A DNA stretch of 64,000 nucleotides from Baekduia soli (lineage in GTDB: Bacteria; Actinomycetota; Thermoleophilia; Solirubrobacterales; Solirubrobacteraceae), in assembly GCF_007970665.1 (NCBI RefSeq), contig NZ_CP042430.1:930001-994000 (forward strand), given 5' to 3'. Position 1 is the stretch's first letter. Each line of letters starts with the position of its first letter. Under the pieces are notes generated by a model. It did no database searches, was not told the DNA's origin, and saw nothing but the letters and a program-made list of their open reading frames with translations. Shown here one piece after another: positions 17,735 through 25,753 of this stretch. A program made the position numbers and the translations under genes.

Positions 17735-18090
17735 CGGTCCTGGGCGGAGCGGCGACGGTCACGCAGCAGCAGCGCGCCCGTCCCGCCGGCGACACCGAGG
17801 CCGAGCACGATCAGCAGCAGCGGGTCCGCGCCCGTGAAGGCGAGGCTGCTGGGAGCCGAGCCGGCGGGCTGCGCGGCGACCGACGGGGCGACGCTCGACT
17901 GCGTCTGGCCCTCGGTCGTGGGCTTGGACTGCGTGACGCCCTGACTCGTCGTGGTCTTGGGCGTGGTCGTGGTCGGGGTCGTGGTGGTGTAGCTGCTGGT
18001 CGGGTCGGTGGTCGTCGTCTGAGCGGACGCGACACCGGCCGCGAGGAGCAGACCGGCGACCATCAGCGCCAGGGCGAAGCGGATACGCAC
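17731..18090 (-). CDS. Secreted cell-wall protein with LAFTG sorting signal
   Basis: A 119-residue protein that is nearly all targeting and linker. It has a signal peptide (1-23, ending VASA), a Thr-rich stalk (residues ~24-60), then LAFTG at 83-87, a hydrophobic helix and the basic tail RDRRRSAQDR. That is a complete class E sorting signal. The GTG at 18090 has AAGGA nine bases upstream. Once anchored, only about 60 residues of low-complexity chain would show at the surface, so it may be a stalk, a glycosylation target or an anchor for something else. It is the first gene of the sortase operon. Confidence 0.88.
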   Translation of the reverse strand: MRIRFALALMVAGLLLAAGVASAQTTTTDPTSSYTTTTPTTTTPKTTTSQGVTQSKPTTEGQTQSSVAPSVAAQPAGSAPSSLAFTGADPLLLIVLGLGVAGGTGALLLRDRRRSAQDR

Positions 18091-18318
18091 GATCGAAAGT
18101 CCTTGGTTCGGTCGGGTGGACGACTGCGGATCGTAACCGGTCACGCGGCCATTGCACCCTGATCGGCCGATCCCTGACCTTCTGCACAGGTATCGCATGA
18201 TCCCGCTGGAGCTTGACGGCACGCCGCTGCACACGATCCTGCAGGCGTTTCGCGGCCGCGAGCGCACCGCGGCCCGGGCCGGCCTCGGGTGCGCGCGCCG
18301 ACATGCGAGGCTGGTGGC

Positions 18319-19497
18319 ATGGACGCCTCCGACCCCCGCCCCCACGATCTCGTCGTCCTCGGGGCGACCGGCTTCACGGGGGCCCTGACCGCCGCCGAGG
18401 TGGCCGCCCGCGCCCCGGAGGGCCTGCGCTGGGCGCTGGCGGGCCGCAACCCGGGCAAGCTCGAGGCGACCCGCGCCGCGCTGGCCGCCGCCCATCCGCA
18501 GGCCCCCGCGCCCGGGCTGCTGGCGGCCGATGTCGCCGACGCTGCGTCGCTGCGCGCGCTGGCGCAGGCCACGCGGGTGCTCGTGACCACCGTGGGCCCC
18601 TACCTGCAGCACGGCGCCGGCGTCGTCGCGGCCTGCGCCCAGGCGGGCACGGGCTACCTGGACCTCACGGGCGAGCCTGAGTTCGTCGACCGCGCCTACC
18701 TCGACCACCATGCCGAGGCGCAGGCCACCGGCGCCCGCCTCGTGCACGCGTGCGGCTTCGACTCCATCCCGCACGACCTCGGCGCGCAGTTCACCGTTGC
18801 CCAGCTGCCCGAGGGCGTGCCGCTGCACGTGCGCGGCTACCTTCGGGCCGCCGGCCGCTTCTCCGGCGGCACGTTCCACTCCGCGATGACCGCGATGTCG
18901 CGGCCCCGCCAGGGTCTGCGGGCCGCCCGCGCCCGGCGAGCCGTCGAGCCGCGCGACCCCTCGCGGCGCGTCCACGTCGAGGCCGGGACCCCGCACCGGG
19001 CGCTGGACGCGTGGGCGGTGCCGCTGCCGACGATCGACCCGCAGATCGTGGGGCGCTCGGCCCGCGCGCTGGAGCGCTACGGCCCCGACTTCACCTACGG
19101 CCACTACGCCGCGGTCAAGCACCTGCCCGTCGCCGTCGGTGGCGCGGCGGGCGTCGGCGCGCTGTTCGGCCTGGCCCAGATCGGCCCGGTGCGCCGGGCG
19201 CTGCTCTCGCGCATCTCGCCGGGCGACGGGCCGACGGAGGCGCAGATGGACGCGGGCTGGTTCTCCGTGCGCTTCGTCGGCGAGGGCGGCGGGCGGCGCG
19301 TGGTCACCGAGGTCGCCGGTGGCGACCCGGGCTACCGCGAGACGTCGCGGATGCTCGCCGAGGCCGCGCTGTGCCTGGCCTTCGACGACCTGCCCGCCAC
19401 GGCGGGTCAGGTCACCACGGCCCAGGCGCTGGGCGAGCCGCTGCGGGCGCGCCTCGAGCGCTCGGGCATCACGTTCCGGGTGCTGCCGGAGGGCTGA
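18319..19497 (+). CDS. Saccharopine dehydrogenase-like NAD(P)-binding protein
   Basis: A 392-residue protein with an N-terminal Rossmann domain (VVLGATGFTGALTAAEV) and the pattern VTTVGPYLQHGAGVVAACAQAG then YLDLTGEPEFV. This is typical of the trans-acting enoyl reductase/saccharopine dehydrogenase-like family of actinobacteria. FDSIPHDLG follows, and the C-terminal half is the catalytic domain. Mycobacterial relatives work in lipid biosynthesis as partners of polyketide synthases. No such synthase is nearby, so the substrate stays open. The ATG at 18319 starts just before the nucleotide-binding strand. Confidence 0.82.
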   Translation: MDASDPRPHDLVVLGATGFTGALTAAEVAARAPEGLRWALAGRNPGKLEATRAALAAAHPQAPAPGLLAADVADAASLRALAQATRVLVTTVGPYLQHGAGVVAACAQAGTGYLDLTGEPEFVDRAYLDHHAEAQATGARLVHACGFDSIPHDLGAQFTVAQLPEGVPLHVRGYLRAAGRFSGGTFHSAMTAMSRPRQGLRAARARRAVEPRDPSRRVHVEAGTPHRALDAWAVPLPTIDPQIVGRSARALERYGPDFTYGHYAAVKHLPVAVGGAAGVGALFGLAQIGPVRRALLSRISPGDGPTEAQMDAGWFSVRFVGEGGGRRVVTEVAGGDPGYRETSRMLAEAALCLAFDDLPATAGQVTTAQALGEPLRARLERSGITFRVLPEG

Positions 19498-20808
19498 GCG
19501 CCGGCGCGACCCGCATGGGCGGCGGGTCGTCGGGGAGCGCGATCGTCCGGCGCGGGGTCGGCCGGTGGCCCATGAAGTCCGGGCGGTTGGCGTGGCCGAA
19601 CAGCAGCGGGAGCAGGTCGGCGGCCGCCACGGCGCCGTACCAGCCCTCGCGGGCGTGGCGCTCGCCGAACGCGCTGACACGGTCCGGGCGCACGCCGGGC
19701 CCGAGGACGAGCAGGGGCGTCGGGTCGCCACTGTGCAGCAGGCCGCCCGACGACGGGGTGGCGTGGTCGCCGGTGATCGCGACGATCGCCCGCCGCGCCA
19801 GGCCGGCCAGCTCGCCCAGCGCCGGGTCGGCCGCCTCGAGGACGCCCAGCTTGGCCCGCGGCTCCTTCGTGTGCCCCGCCTCGTCGGTGGCCTTGCTGTG
19901 CACGTGCACGAACCGCGCGCCGCGGGCGATGAGCGCCTCGGCGGCCGCGAAGCGCGCCCGCAGGTCGGTGGCGACGTCGTCGTCGGCGGCGACGGGCTCC
20001 TGGTCCAGGCCGAGCAGCACCGCGAGCCCGCGGTACAGCCGTGAGCTGGGCACGGCGCCGCCGGCCACGCCGGTCAGTTGCGCGAACGACGGCAGCGGCG
20101 CACGCACCCCGGCCCACTTCGTCGTGAGCACGTCGAGGGCCGGCAGGCCGCGCGCGGTGCGCCCCGCGTTGACGGGATGGGCGGCCAGCGCGTCGCGGGC
20201 CGCGAGCAGCAGTGCGGTCAGGGCCCCGGCGACGGGCTCGCCCGCCGGCTCGGTGGGCAGGACGGCCAGCCACGGGTGCAGGTGCTCGAAGAACGGGTCG
20301 GAGTCGGTGACCGCGGCGCTGGACAGGCCGGGCAGCGACAGGGTCGCCTCGCCGCGCAGGCCCAGCGGCGCGAGCCGCGCGCCGTGGGCGGCGGCGAGCG
20401 GGTCCAGCGCGGCGAGCAGCGCTGCCGTGTCGCCGGCATCGCCGGCCCCGGCGCGGCCCGTCAGCCACACCCGGTCGCCCTCCGCCCGCGAGGTGCGCAG
20501 CGCCGCGTGCAGCGTCGGGACGCCCGCGGCGACCTCCAGGCCCCCGCCGAGCGCCTCGAGGACCGCGCGGCCGCAGAACGGCTCGCCGGCGTAGCCGAAC
20601 ATCGCCCAGTGCGCGACCTCCGACGCCGGCGCGCGCCCCCAGCCGAACGGCAGGTGCCAGCCGCTGGCGCCCGCACGCGTCAGTGCGTCGAGCATCGGCG
20701 TGTCGGCGGCCTCGGCCGGGGTGCGGCCCCGAGCTCGGGCAGCGGGCGGTCGCCGAGCCCGTCCAGGACGACGAGCACGACCGGCAGCCGGTCGTCGGCG
20801 GGGGTCAT
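19469..20808 (-). pseudogene. apgM: Archaeal-type 2,3-bisphosphoglycerate-independent phosphoglycerate mutase, frameshifted
   Basis: Two frames together make one alkaline-phosphatase-superfamily mutase, which would interconvert 3- and 2-phosphoglycerate. The first 27 or so codons from the ATG at 20808 give MTPADDRLPVVLVVLDGLGDRPLPELG, with the metal-binding Asp. The rest, in the next frame, gives TPMLDALTRAGASGWHLPFG, HSKATDEAGHT and ITGDHATPSSGG. The break lies at a run of four C on the plus strand (20727-20730); one extra base there restores GRTPAEAADTP and an unbroken protein. This is either a base missed in sequencing or a recent disabling deletion. The ATG overlaps the adenylyltransferase stop. 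Confidence 0.85.
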
Positions 20809-21356
20809 CCGCCGCCCCGCTGCGCCATGGGGAACGCCTGCAGCAGCTCCGCCAGCAGCCCCACGGTGGCGGGCGGCACCGCGGCGCGCCACGCCTCGTC
20901 CCCGCCGGCCAGCAGGACGCGGAGGTCCGAGGCGCTCAGGCGGCCCGCGGGGTCGCCCTCCAGCACGGTGACCGCGTAGCCCGCGACGGCCAGCGCCGCG
21001 GCCTTGTCGCGCTCCCAGTCGCCGTAGGCGCGCACGTACTGGCGGGCGTGCAGCGGCACGTACTCCGGCCACGTCGCGGGGCGGGTGAGGTCGAACGGCA
21101 CGATCGTCGTGCGCGGCCCCAGGCCCTCGGCCTCCAGCGCGGCGCCCAGCAGGCCGGCGCGCTCGAAGTAGGTGAAGGGGTTGGCCGCCGGGGTGTGGCG
21201 GTGCGCCGAGGCGGGCTCGGGGCGCCGCGCCGCGCTGTCGGGGTTCGTCACGGCGACGACGAGGCGCTCGGCGTCGCGCAGCGCGATCGCGAAGAGCTCG
21301 AGGTGCTGGGCGTGGGGCGGCTGGAAGCGGCCGGTGACGCAGGCCAGGGCGCTCAC
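20805..21356 (-). CDS. Nicotinamide-nucleotide adenylyltransferase-like protein (archaeal NadM type)
   Basis: A 183-residue nucleotidyltransferase of the HxGH family. GRFQPPHAQHLEL (residues 9-21) is the nucleotide-binding loop, with HxxH at 15-18. RLSASDLRVLL near 140 replaces the usual ISSTxIR motif. RQYVRAYGDWERDKA lies between. The length and FQP loop match archaeal NadM, which adenylylates NMN or nicotinate mononucleotide to NAD or its deamido form. The GTG at 21356 overlaps the dehydrogenase stop (GTGA). Like the neighbouring mutase, it has an archaeal-type form. Confidence 0.75.
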   Translation of the reverse strand: MSALACVTGRFQPPHAQHLELFAIALRDAERLVVAVTNPDSAARRPEPASAHRHTPAANPFTYFERAGLLGAALEAEGLGPRTTIVPFDLTRPATWPEYVPLHARQYVRAYGDWERDKAAALAVAGYAVTVLEGDPAGRLSASDLRVLLAGGDEAWRAAVPPATVGLLAELLQAFPMAQRGGG

Positions 21357-22627
21357 GCCGCGGCGCCGGCGTCGGGGTCGGCGCCGGCCGCCGCCCGCAG
21401 CAGGCTGCGGGCGATCGCGTTGTGCTGGATCTCGACGGTGCCGGCCGGGATGCGCAGGTTGCGGGCGATGCGGAAGAGCTTCTCCTCGGGCGAGCCGCGG
21501 AGCAGCCCCGTCGCGCCGTGGACCTGGACCGCGCGGTCGGCGACGCGCTGGAAGGCCTCGTCGTTGACGACCTTGACGAGGCTGACCAGCCGCGGCGCAT
21601 CGCGGTGCAGCGGGATCGCGAACGGCCCGAGCGCGTCGAGCTCGGCCTGGGCCACCAGCGACGTGGCCCGCGCCGCGTAGACGTCGGCGTCCATGTCGGC
21701 CAGCAGGTGCTGGACGGCCTGCAGCTCGGCGATCGGCCGCCCGCCCGACATCCGGGTGCGGGCCCGGCGCACCGAGCGGTCCAGCAGCCACGCGCCCCAG
21801 CCCGCGCACATGCCGCCCCGGCACAGGCGCCGCCAGTTGATCCAGCCCATCGCCAGCGCGAAGCCGCCGCCGATCTCGCCGACGACGTGCTCGGCCGGGA
21901 CGCGCACGTCGGTGAGCTCGAGCTCGCCGGTGAGCCCGTCGTCGATCATCGTCGGGATGTCGGGGCCGCGCCGCAGGCCGGGCGCGGCGCCGTCGACCAG
22001 GAACATGGACAACGAGCGCGTGCCCGCGCCGGGCTCGGTGACCGCGACGACCTGCAGGACGTCGGCGAAGTGCGCGTTGGTGATCCATGCCTTGTGGCCG
22101 TTGAGGATCCAGTCGGTGCCGTCGCGCCGGGCGTGGGTGGTCATCGCCAGCACGTCGGTCCCCACGCCGGGCTCCGTGTTCGCGAACGCCGCGGTGATGC
22201 GGCCCTCGACCAGCGGCCGGACGTACTGCTCGAGCACCGCACCGGAGGCGTGCTCGATCGGCGGCGCGGCGCCCTCGGTCCAGCCGAGAGCCGCCAGCCC
22301 GAGGCCGAGCCCCGAGGCGCGGTAGACGTGCTCCTCGACGTGGTGCATCTCCACGCGGCCCAGGCCGCCGCCGCCCACGGCCGCGGACATGTGCGGGGAG
22401 TACAGGCCCGCCGCGCCGGCGCGGCGCTGGACCTCGCGCCGCGCCTCCCACACCTCCGGGTGCATGCGGCCCTGCGCGTCCTTGGCGGGCTGCCACGGCG
22501 TCCCGGCCCCGCGGCCGGCCAGCGCCTCCTCGACCGGCGCGACCTCGTCGGCCAGGAACGCGTCGAACCGCCGCCGGTAGGCCTCGACCCGATCGGTGGG
22601 GGCGATGTCGCCGGCGGACGCGCCCAT
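21353..22627 (-). CDS. Acyl-CoA dehydrogenase family protein
   Basis: A 424-residue FAD enzyme. AAFANTEPGVGTDVLAMTTHA is the flavin-contacting stretch of the middle domain, DWILNGHKAWITNAHFADV follows, and RIPAGTVEIQHNAIARSLL is the C-terminal region that normally carries the IYEGT motif. Here Gly-Thr-Val-Glu replaces it, so the position of the catalytic base is unclear. AVQVHGATGLLRGSPEEKLFR is also typical. The N-terminal ~70 residues extend beyond the usual start. It overlaps the adenylyltransferase gene and follows the MFS gene by three bases, so the four genes probably share a transcript. Substrate unknown. Confidence 0.85.
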   Translation of the reverse strand: MGASAGDIAPTDRVEAYRRRFDAFLADEVAPVEEALAGRGAGTPWQPAKDAQGRMHPEVWEARREVQRRAGAAGLYSPHMSAAVGGGGLGRVEMHHVEEHVYRASGLGLGLAALGWTEGAAPPIEHASGAVLEQYVRPLVEGRITAAFANTEPGVGTDVLAMTTHARRDGTDWILNGHKAWITNAHFADVLQVVAVTEPGAGTRSLSMFLVDGAAPGLRRGPDIPTMIDDGLTGELELTDVRVPAEHVVGEIGGGFALAMGWINWRRLCRGGMCAGWGAWLLDRSVRRARTRMSGGRPIAELQAVQHLLADMDADVYAARATSLVAQAELDALGPFAIPLHRDAPRLVSLVKVVNDEAFQRVADRAVQVHGATGLLRGSPEEKLFRIARNLRIPAGTVEIQHNAIARSLLRAAAGADPDAGAAA

Positions 22628-22630
22628 GGG

Positions 22631-24127
22631 TCAGCCGGCCTCGGAGTACGCGGGCCGGCCGCCGGCCTCCTCGGCGACCGCCTGCCGGGCGCGCGCCTCG
22701 GGCTCCAGCACGGTCAGCGCGACGCCGATCGCCGCGACGACGAGCCCGGCCGCGATCCAGAACGCCAGGTGGTAGCCGTCGGTCAGGGCCTGGGCCGACG
22801 GGGCTCCGCCGCCGGCCAGGTGGTCGGTGCGCGACGCCGACAGGGTGGCGAGCACGGCGAGGCCCAGCGCGCCGCCGACCTGGGCGGAGGTGTTGACCAG
22901 GCCCGAGGCCAGGCCCGCGTCCTGGGGCGTGGCGCCGGACATCGCCAGGGTCATGAGCGCCGGGAAGGCCAGGCCGGCGCCCGTGCCCAGCAGCACCATC
23001 GTCGGCAGGACGTGCGCGGCGTAGCCGCCGCCGACCGGCGCGCGCGTGAACAGCACGAGCGCGACGACGATCAGCACCAGGCCGGGCAGCAGCGTCGTCC
23101 GTGCGCCGAAGCGCATGACCAGCCGCTCGGAGTAGCGCACCGACAGCGTGCCCATGAGCAGGGTGACGGGCAGGAAGGCGAAGCCGATCTCCAGGGCGTC
23201 GTAGCGCAGGATGCGCTGCAGGTACAACGACCCCAGGAAGAACACCCCGAACATCCCGGCGACGCTGAGCACCTGCACCAGGTTGGCGCCGGCGACGTTG
23301 CGCGAGCGGAAGATGCGCAGCGGCATGAGCGGGGTCGCGGCGGTCGCCTCGCGGGCGATGAACGCGCCCAGGAGCGCGAGGGAGACCGCGCCGAGGCCGA
23401 GCGTGGTGCCGGCGCCCCAGCCGTCCTGAGCAGCCGGGCCGACGATCGTGTAGACGCCGAGCATGAGCGCGCCGATGATGAGCACGGCGCCCGGGATGTC
23501 GGCGCCCGCGCCCAGGCCGAGGCCCCGGTCGCGCGGCAGCCGCCGCAGGGCGTAGGCCGCGGTCCCCAGGCCGATCGGGATGTTGATGAAGAAGATCCAG
23601 TGCCAGTTGATGGTCTGGGTCAGCACACCGCCGGCGAGCAGGCCGACGGCACCGCCGGCCGAGGCCACGAACGCGTAGACCCCGATCGCGCGGGCGCGCT
23701 CGCGGGCGTCGGGGAACATCGTCACGATCATCCCGAGGATGACCGCGGAGGTCAGCGCGCCGCCGATGCCCTGCGTGAAGCGCGCGACGACGAGCACGCC
23801 CTGGCTCTCGGCCAGGCCGCAGGCCAGCGACGCGGTGGTGAACACCGCGAGGCCGGCCAGGAAGATCGTGCGCCGGCCCAGGAGATCGCCGAGCCGGCCG
23901 GCGAGCAGCAGCAGGCCGCCGAAGGCGATGAGGTAGGCGTTGACGATCCAGGCCAGGCTCGAGCTCGAGAAGCCCAGGTCGTCCTGGATCGTCGGCAGCG
24001 CGACGTTCACCACCGTCGCGTCGAGCACGATCATGAGCATGCCGACGCACAGGACGTACAGGTCGATCCAGCGCGAGCGGTCGTGGTCGCGCGGCGGCGC
24101 GGCAGGCGGGGTGGCGGTCTCGGTCAC
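22631..24127 (-). CDS. MFS exporter, DHA2-type (14 membrane segments)
   Basis: A ~498-residue drug:proton antiporter-type transporter. MLMIVLDATVVNVALPTIQDDLGFSSSSLAWIVNAYLI is diagnostic of DHA2 helix 1 with motif D1. GRLGDLLGRRTIFLAGL is motif A. ARFTQGIGGA and GPxxGG-like AVGLLAGGVLT (motif C) support an exporter. I set the start at the GTG at 24127 because GAGGAG lies eight bases before it; the GTG two codons earlier (24133) leaves only two bases. Substrate cannot be read from sequence. Confidence 0.87.
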   Translation of the reverse strand: MTETATPPAAPPRDHDRSRWIDLYVLCVGMLMIVLDATVVNVALPTIQDDLGFSSSSLAWIVNAYLIAFGGLLLLAGRLGDLLGRRTIFLAGLAVFTTASLACGLAESQGVLVVARFTQGIGGALTSAVILGMIVTMFPDARERARAIGVYAFVASAGGAVGLLAGGVLTQTINWHWIFFINIPIGLGTAAYALRRLPRDRGLGLGAGADIPGAVLIIGALMLGVYTIVGPAAQDGWGAGTTLGLGAVSLALLGAFIAREATAATPLMPLRIFRSRNVAGANLVQVLSVAGMFGVFFLGSLYLQRILRYDALEIGFAFLPVTLLMGTLSVRYSERLVMRFGARTTLLPGLVLIVVALVLFTRAPVGGGYAAHVLPTMVLLGTGAGLAFPALMTLAMSGATPQDAGLASGLVNTSAQVGGALGLAVLATLSASRTDHLAGGGAPSAQALTDGYHLAFWIAAGLVVAAIGVALTVLEPEARARQAVAEEAGGRPAYSEAG

Positions 24128-24199
24128 GGTCACGGCTCCTCGTGGGTGGGGTCACCGGTACGGACCGGGCACCTCCGCGGAACTCATCGGTCCCGGGAG

Positions 24200-24337
24200 C
24201 CTACGCGGCGCCGGGCGTCGACCGCGCTTGCGCCGGTGCGCGACGCAGTTCCACGTCCCCAGCTCCCGCAGGACCGCCAGGTCGACGATGGACCGCAGGG
24301 GCGGCCAGCAGCGCGGCTGGGCCGACACGATGTCCAC
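24200..24337 (-). other. Possible small ORF between the PucR and MFS genes
   Basis: The only gap between the MFS and PucR genes holds a reverse-strand frame from a GTG at 24337. Its first ~42 codons almost all end in G or C, as in real genes here, and it encodes a Trp/Cys-containing stretch (DIVSAQPRCWPPL, LGTWNCVAHRRKR). The bias fades after ~24210, although the frame remains open to 24152. It could be a small protein or the remnant of one. No family is recognised. Confidence 0.25.
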
Positions 24338-24359
24338 GTCGTCGCGGGTGTGCCCGACC

Positions 24360-25631
24360 TCAGCGCGCCGCCGGCGCGGCGGCGCGCAGCGGCGTGCCGG
24401 GCGCCGGGCCCAGCCAGGCGACGATCTCCAGCGCCAGCCCGACCTGCAGCCCGTGGTGCTCGAGCGCGACGGGCAGCAGCTCGCGCGCGCGCCCGAGGCG
24501 GTTGAGCACCGTGTTGCGATGGGCGTAGAGCGCCCGGGCCGCCCGTGAGGCGCTGAACTCCTCGCGGATGTAGACGCGCAGCGTCTCGCGCAGCTCGGGG
24601 TCTCCGGCGGCCAGATCGCCGAGCGTGCGGCGCACGAACTCCCAGGCGGCCTCCTCGTCGGCGGCGGTCAGCGCCACGAGCTGGACGTCCTCGTAGCCGG
24701 CCAGGCGCGGGCCGCCGGGCATGCGGTGCATGAGCCGCTGGGTCGCCAGCGCGTCGAGGTGGCTGCGGCGGAAGCCCTCCATGCCCTCCGCGGTGGTGCC
24801 GAGCGCGATCCGCACGCCGGGCGCCTCCTGCAGGTGGGCGCGCACCGCCTCGGCCTGCGGCGCGCCGCCGTCGGCGAACCACGCCCACAGCGTCCGCGTC
24901 CCGGCCACGACGGTGAACGGCCGGCGCGCCCCGGCCGCGCGCGCCAGGGCGTCGGCGGCGGTCTCCAGGCCGCCGGGGTCCCGGGCCTCGCCGTCGCCCC
25001 AGACGATCGCGGCGGTGTGGCGGCGATCGAGCTCGTAGCGCAGGCGCGCCGACGCGCGGGCGCTCGTGATCGGCGCGCCCTCGAGGATGAGGTTGACGGT
25101 CTCCAGGCGCTCGGCGTGCGTGCCGCGCGCCAGGCCCTCGCGCTCGGCGTCGATGCGCTCCTGGATGCCCGCGACCGTCGCGTCGACGAAGGCGAAGATG
25201 GAGCGCGCGGTGACGTCGAGCAGCTCGCGCAGCTCGTCGGGGTCGTCGGTGAGGGTGAACGCCCGGACCATCCAGGCCCGCCACGCGACGTTCTGGCCGA
25301 TCCGGTACGTGTTGAGCGTCGTGTCGTCGAGGCCCCGGCGCACGATGTCGCGGGCCAGGTCGAGGACCTCGGCGCTCAGGTTGGCCGGGACGGGCGCGCC
25401 CGGCCGGCGGACGTTGGCCTGCGCCCAGTGCAGGATGTTGGCGTGGTTGGTCGCGACGGTCGCGGCGGTGATGACCGCGTCGCCGGCGATGCGCTCGGGC
25501 GCGGCCGCCAGCACGGCGGCGTCGACCTCGTCCAGCAGCTCGCTCGGGTCGTCGACGAACGCCTGCGCCGCCGCGCGGATCAGCGCGGTCACCCGCGGCG
25601 ACGGCGGCTCCCAGCGCGCGGTGACGACCAT
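24360..25631 (-). CDS. PucR family transcriptional regulator
   Basis: A 423-residue regulator. The C-terminus LRETLRVYIREEFSASRAARALYAHRNTVLNRLGRARELL is the PucR-type helix-turn-helix. The middle carries a degenerate GGDEF-like regulatory domain, and the N-terminus (ANILHWAQANVRRPGAPVP) is the helical RsbR/PucR N-terminal region. Such proteins usually sense a small metabolite and control neighbouring catabolic genes. It is divergent from the flavin monooxygenase with a perfect palindrome between them, so that enzyme is its likely target. The gene ends 233 bases before the MFS gene on the same strand. Confidence 0.87.
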   Translation of the reverse strand: MVVTARWEPPSPRVTALIRAAAQAFVDDPSELLDEVDAAVLAAAPERIAGDAVITAATVATNHANILHWAQANVRRPGAPVPANLSAEVLDLARDIVRRGLDDTTLNTYRIGQNVAWRAWMVRAFTLTDDPDELRELLDVTARSIFAFVDATVAGIQERIDAEREGLARGTHAERLETVNLILEGAPITSARASARLRYELDRRHTAAIVWGDGEARDPGGLETAADALARAAGARRPFTVVAGTRTLWAWFADGGAPQAEAVRAHLQEAPGVRIALGTTAEGMEGFRRSHLDALATQRLMHRMPGGPRLAGYEDVQLVALTAADEEAAWEFVRRTLGDLAAGDPELRETLRVYIREEFSASRAARALYAHRNTVLNRLGRARELLPVALEHHGLQVGLALEIVAWLGPAPGTPLRAAAPAAR

Positions 25632-25650
25632 CGCCCCACGATATCCTGAC

Positions 25651-25667
25651 CTGGGCGATCCGCCCAG
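25651..25667. promoter_or_regulatory. Palindrome between PucR and the flavin monooxygenase
   Basis: CTGGGCGATCCGCCCAG has 7-base perfect arms and a 3-base centre. It lies 20 bases before the PucR start and 87 bases before the monooxygenase start, where a site controlling both divergent promoters would be expected. Confidence 0.4.
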
Positions 25668-25753
25668 TCACAAGCGGCATTCCTGTGCGGTCTGCCCTGG
25701 CCTCCAAGGGGCCGGACCGGGCACAGTGAGGGCCGACCGAGGAGCATGCAGCC

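Noticed and set aside
18100-18318. Small plus-strand ORF starting near 18152
   Set aside because: The codon bias does not match neighbouring genes and no binding site is seen. The gap is better read as the promoter region between two divergent genes.
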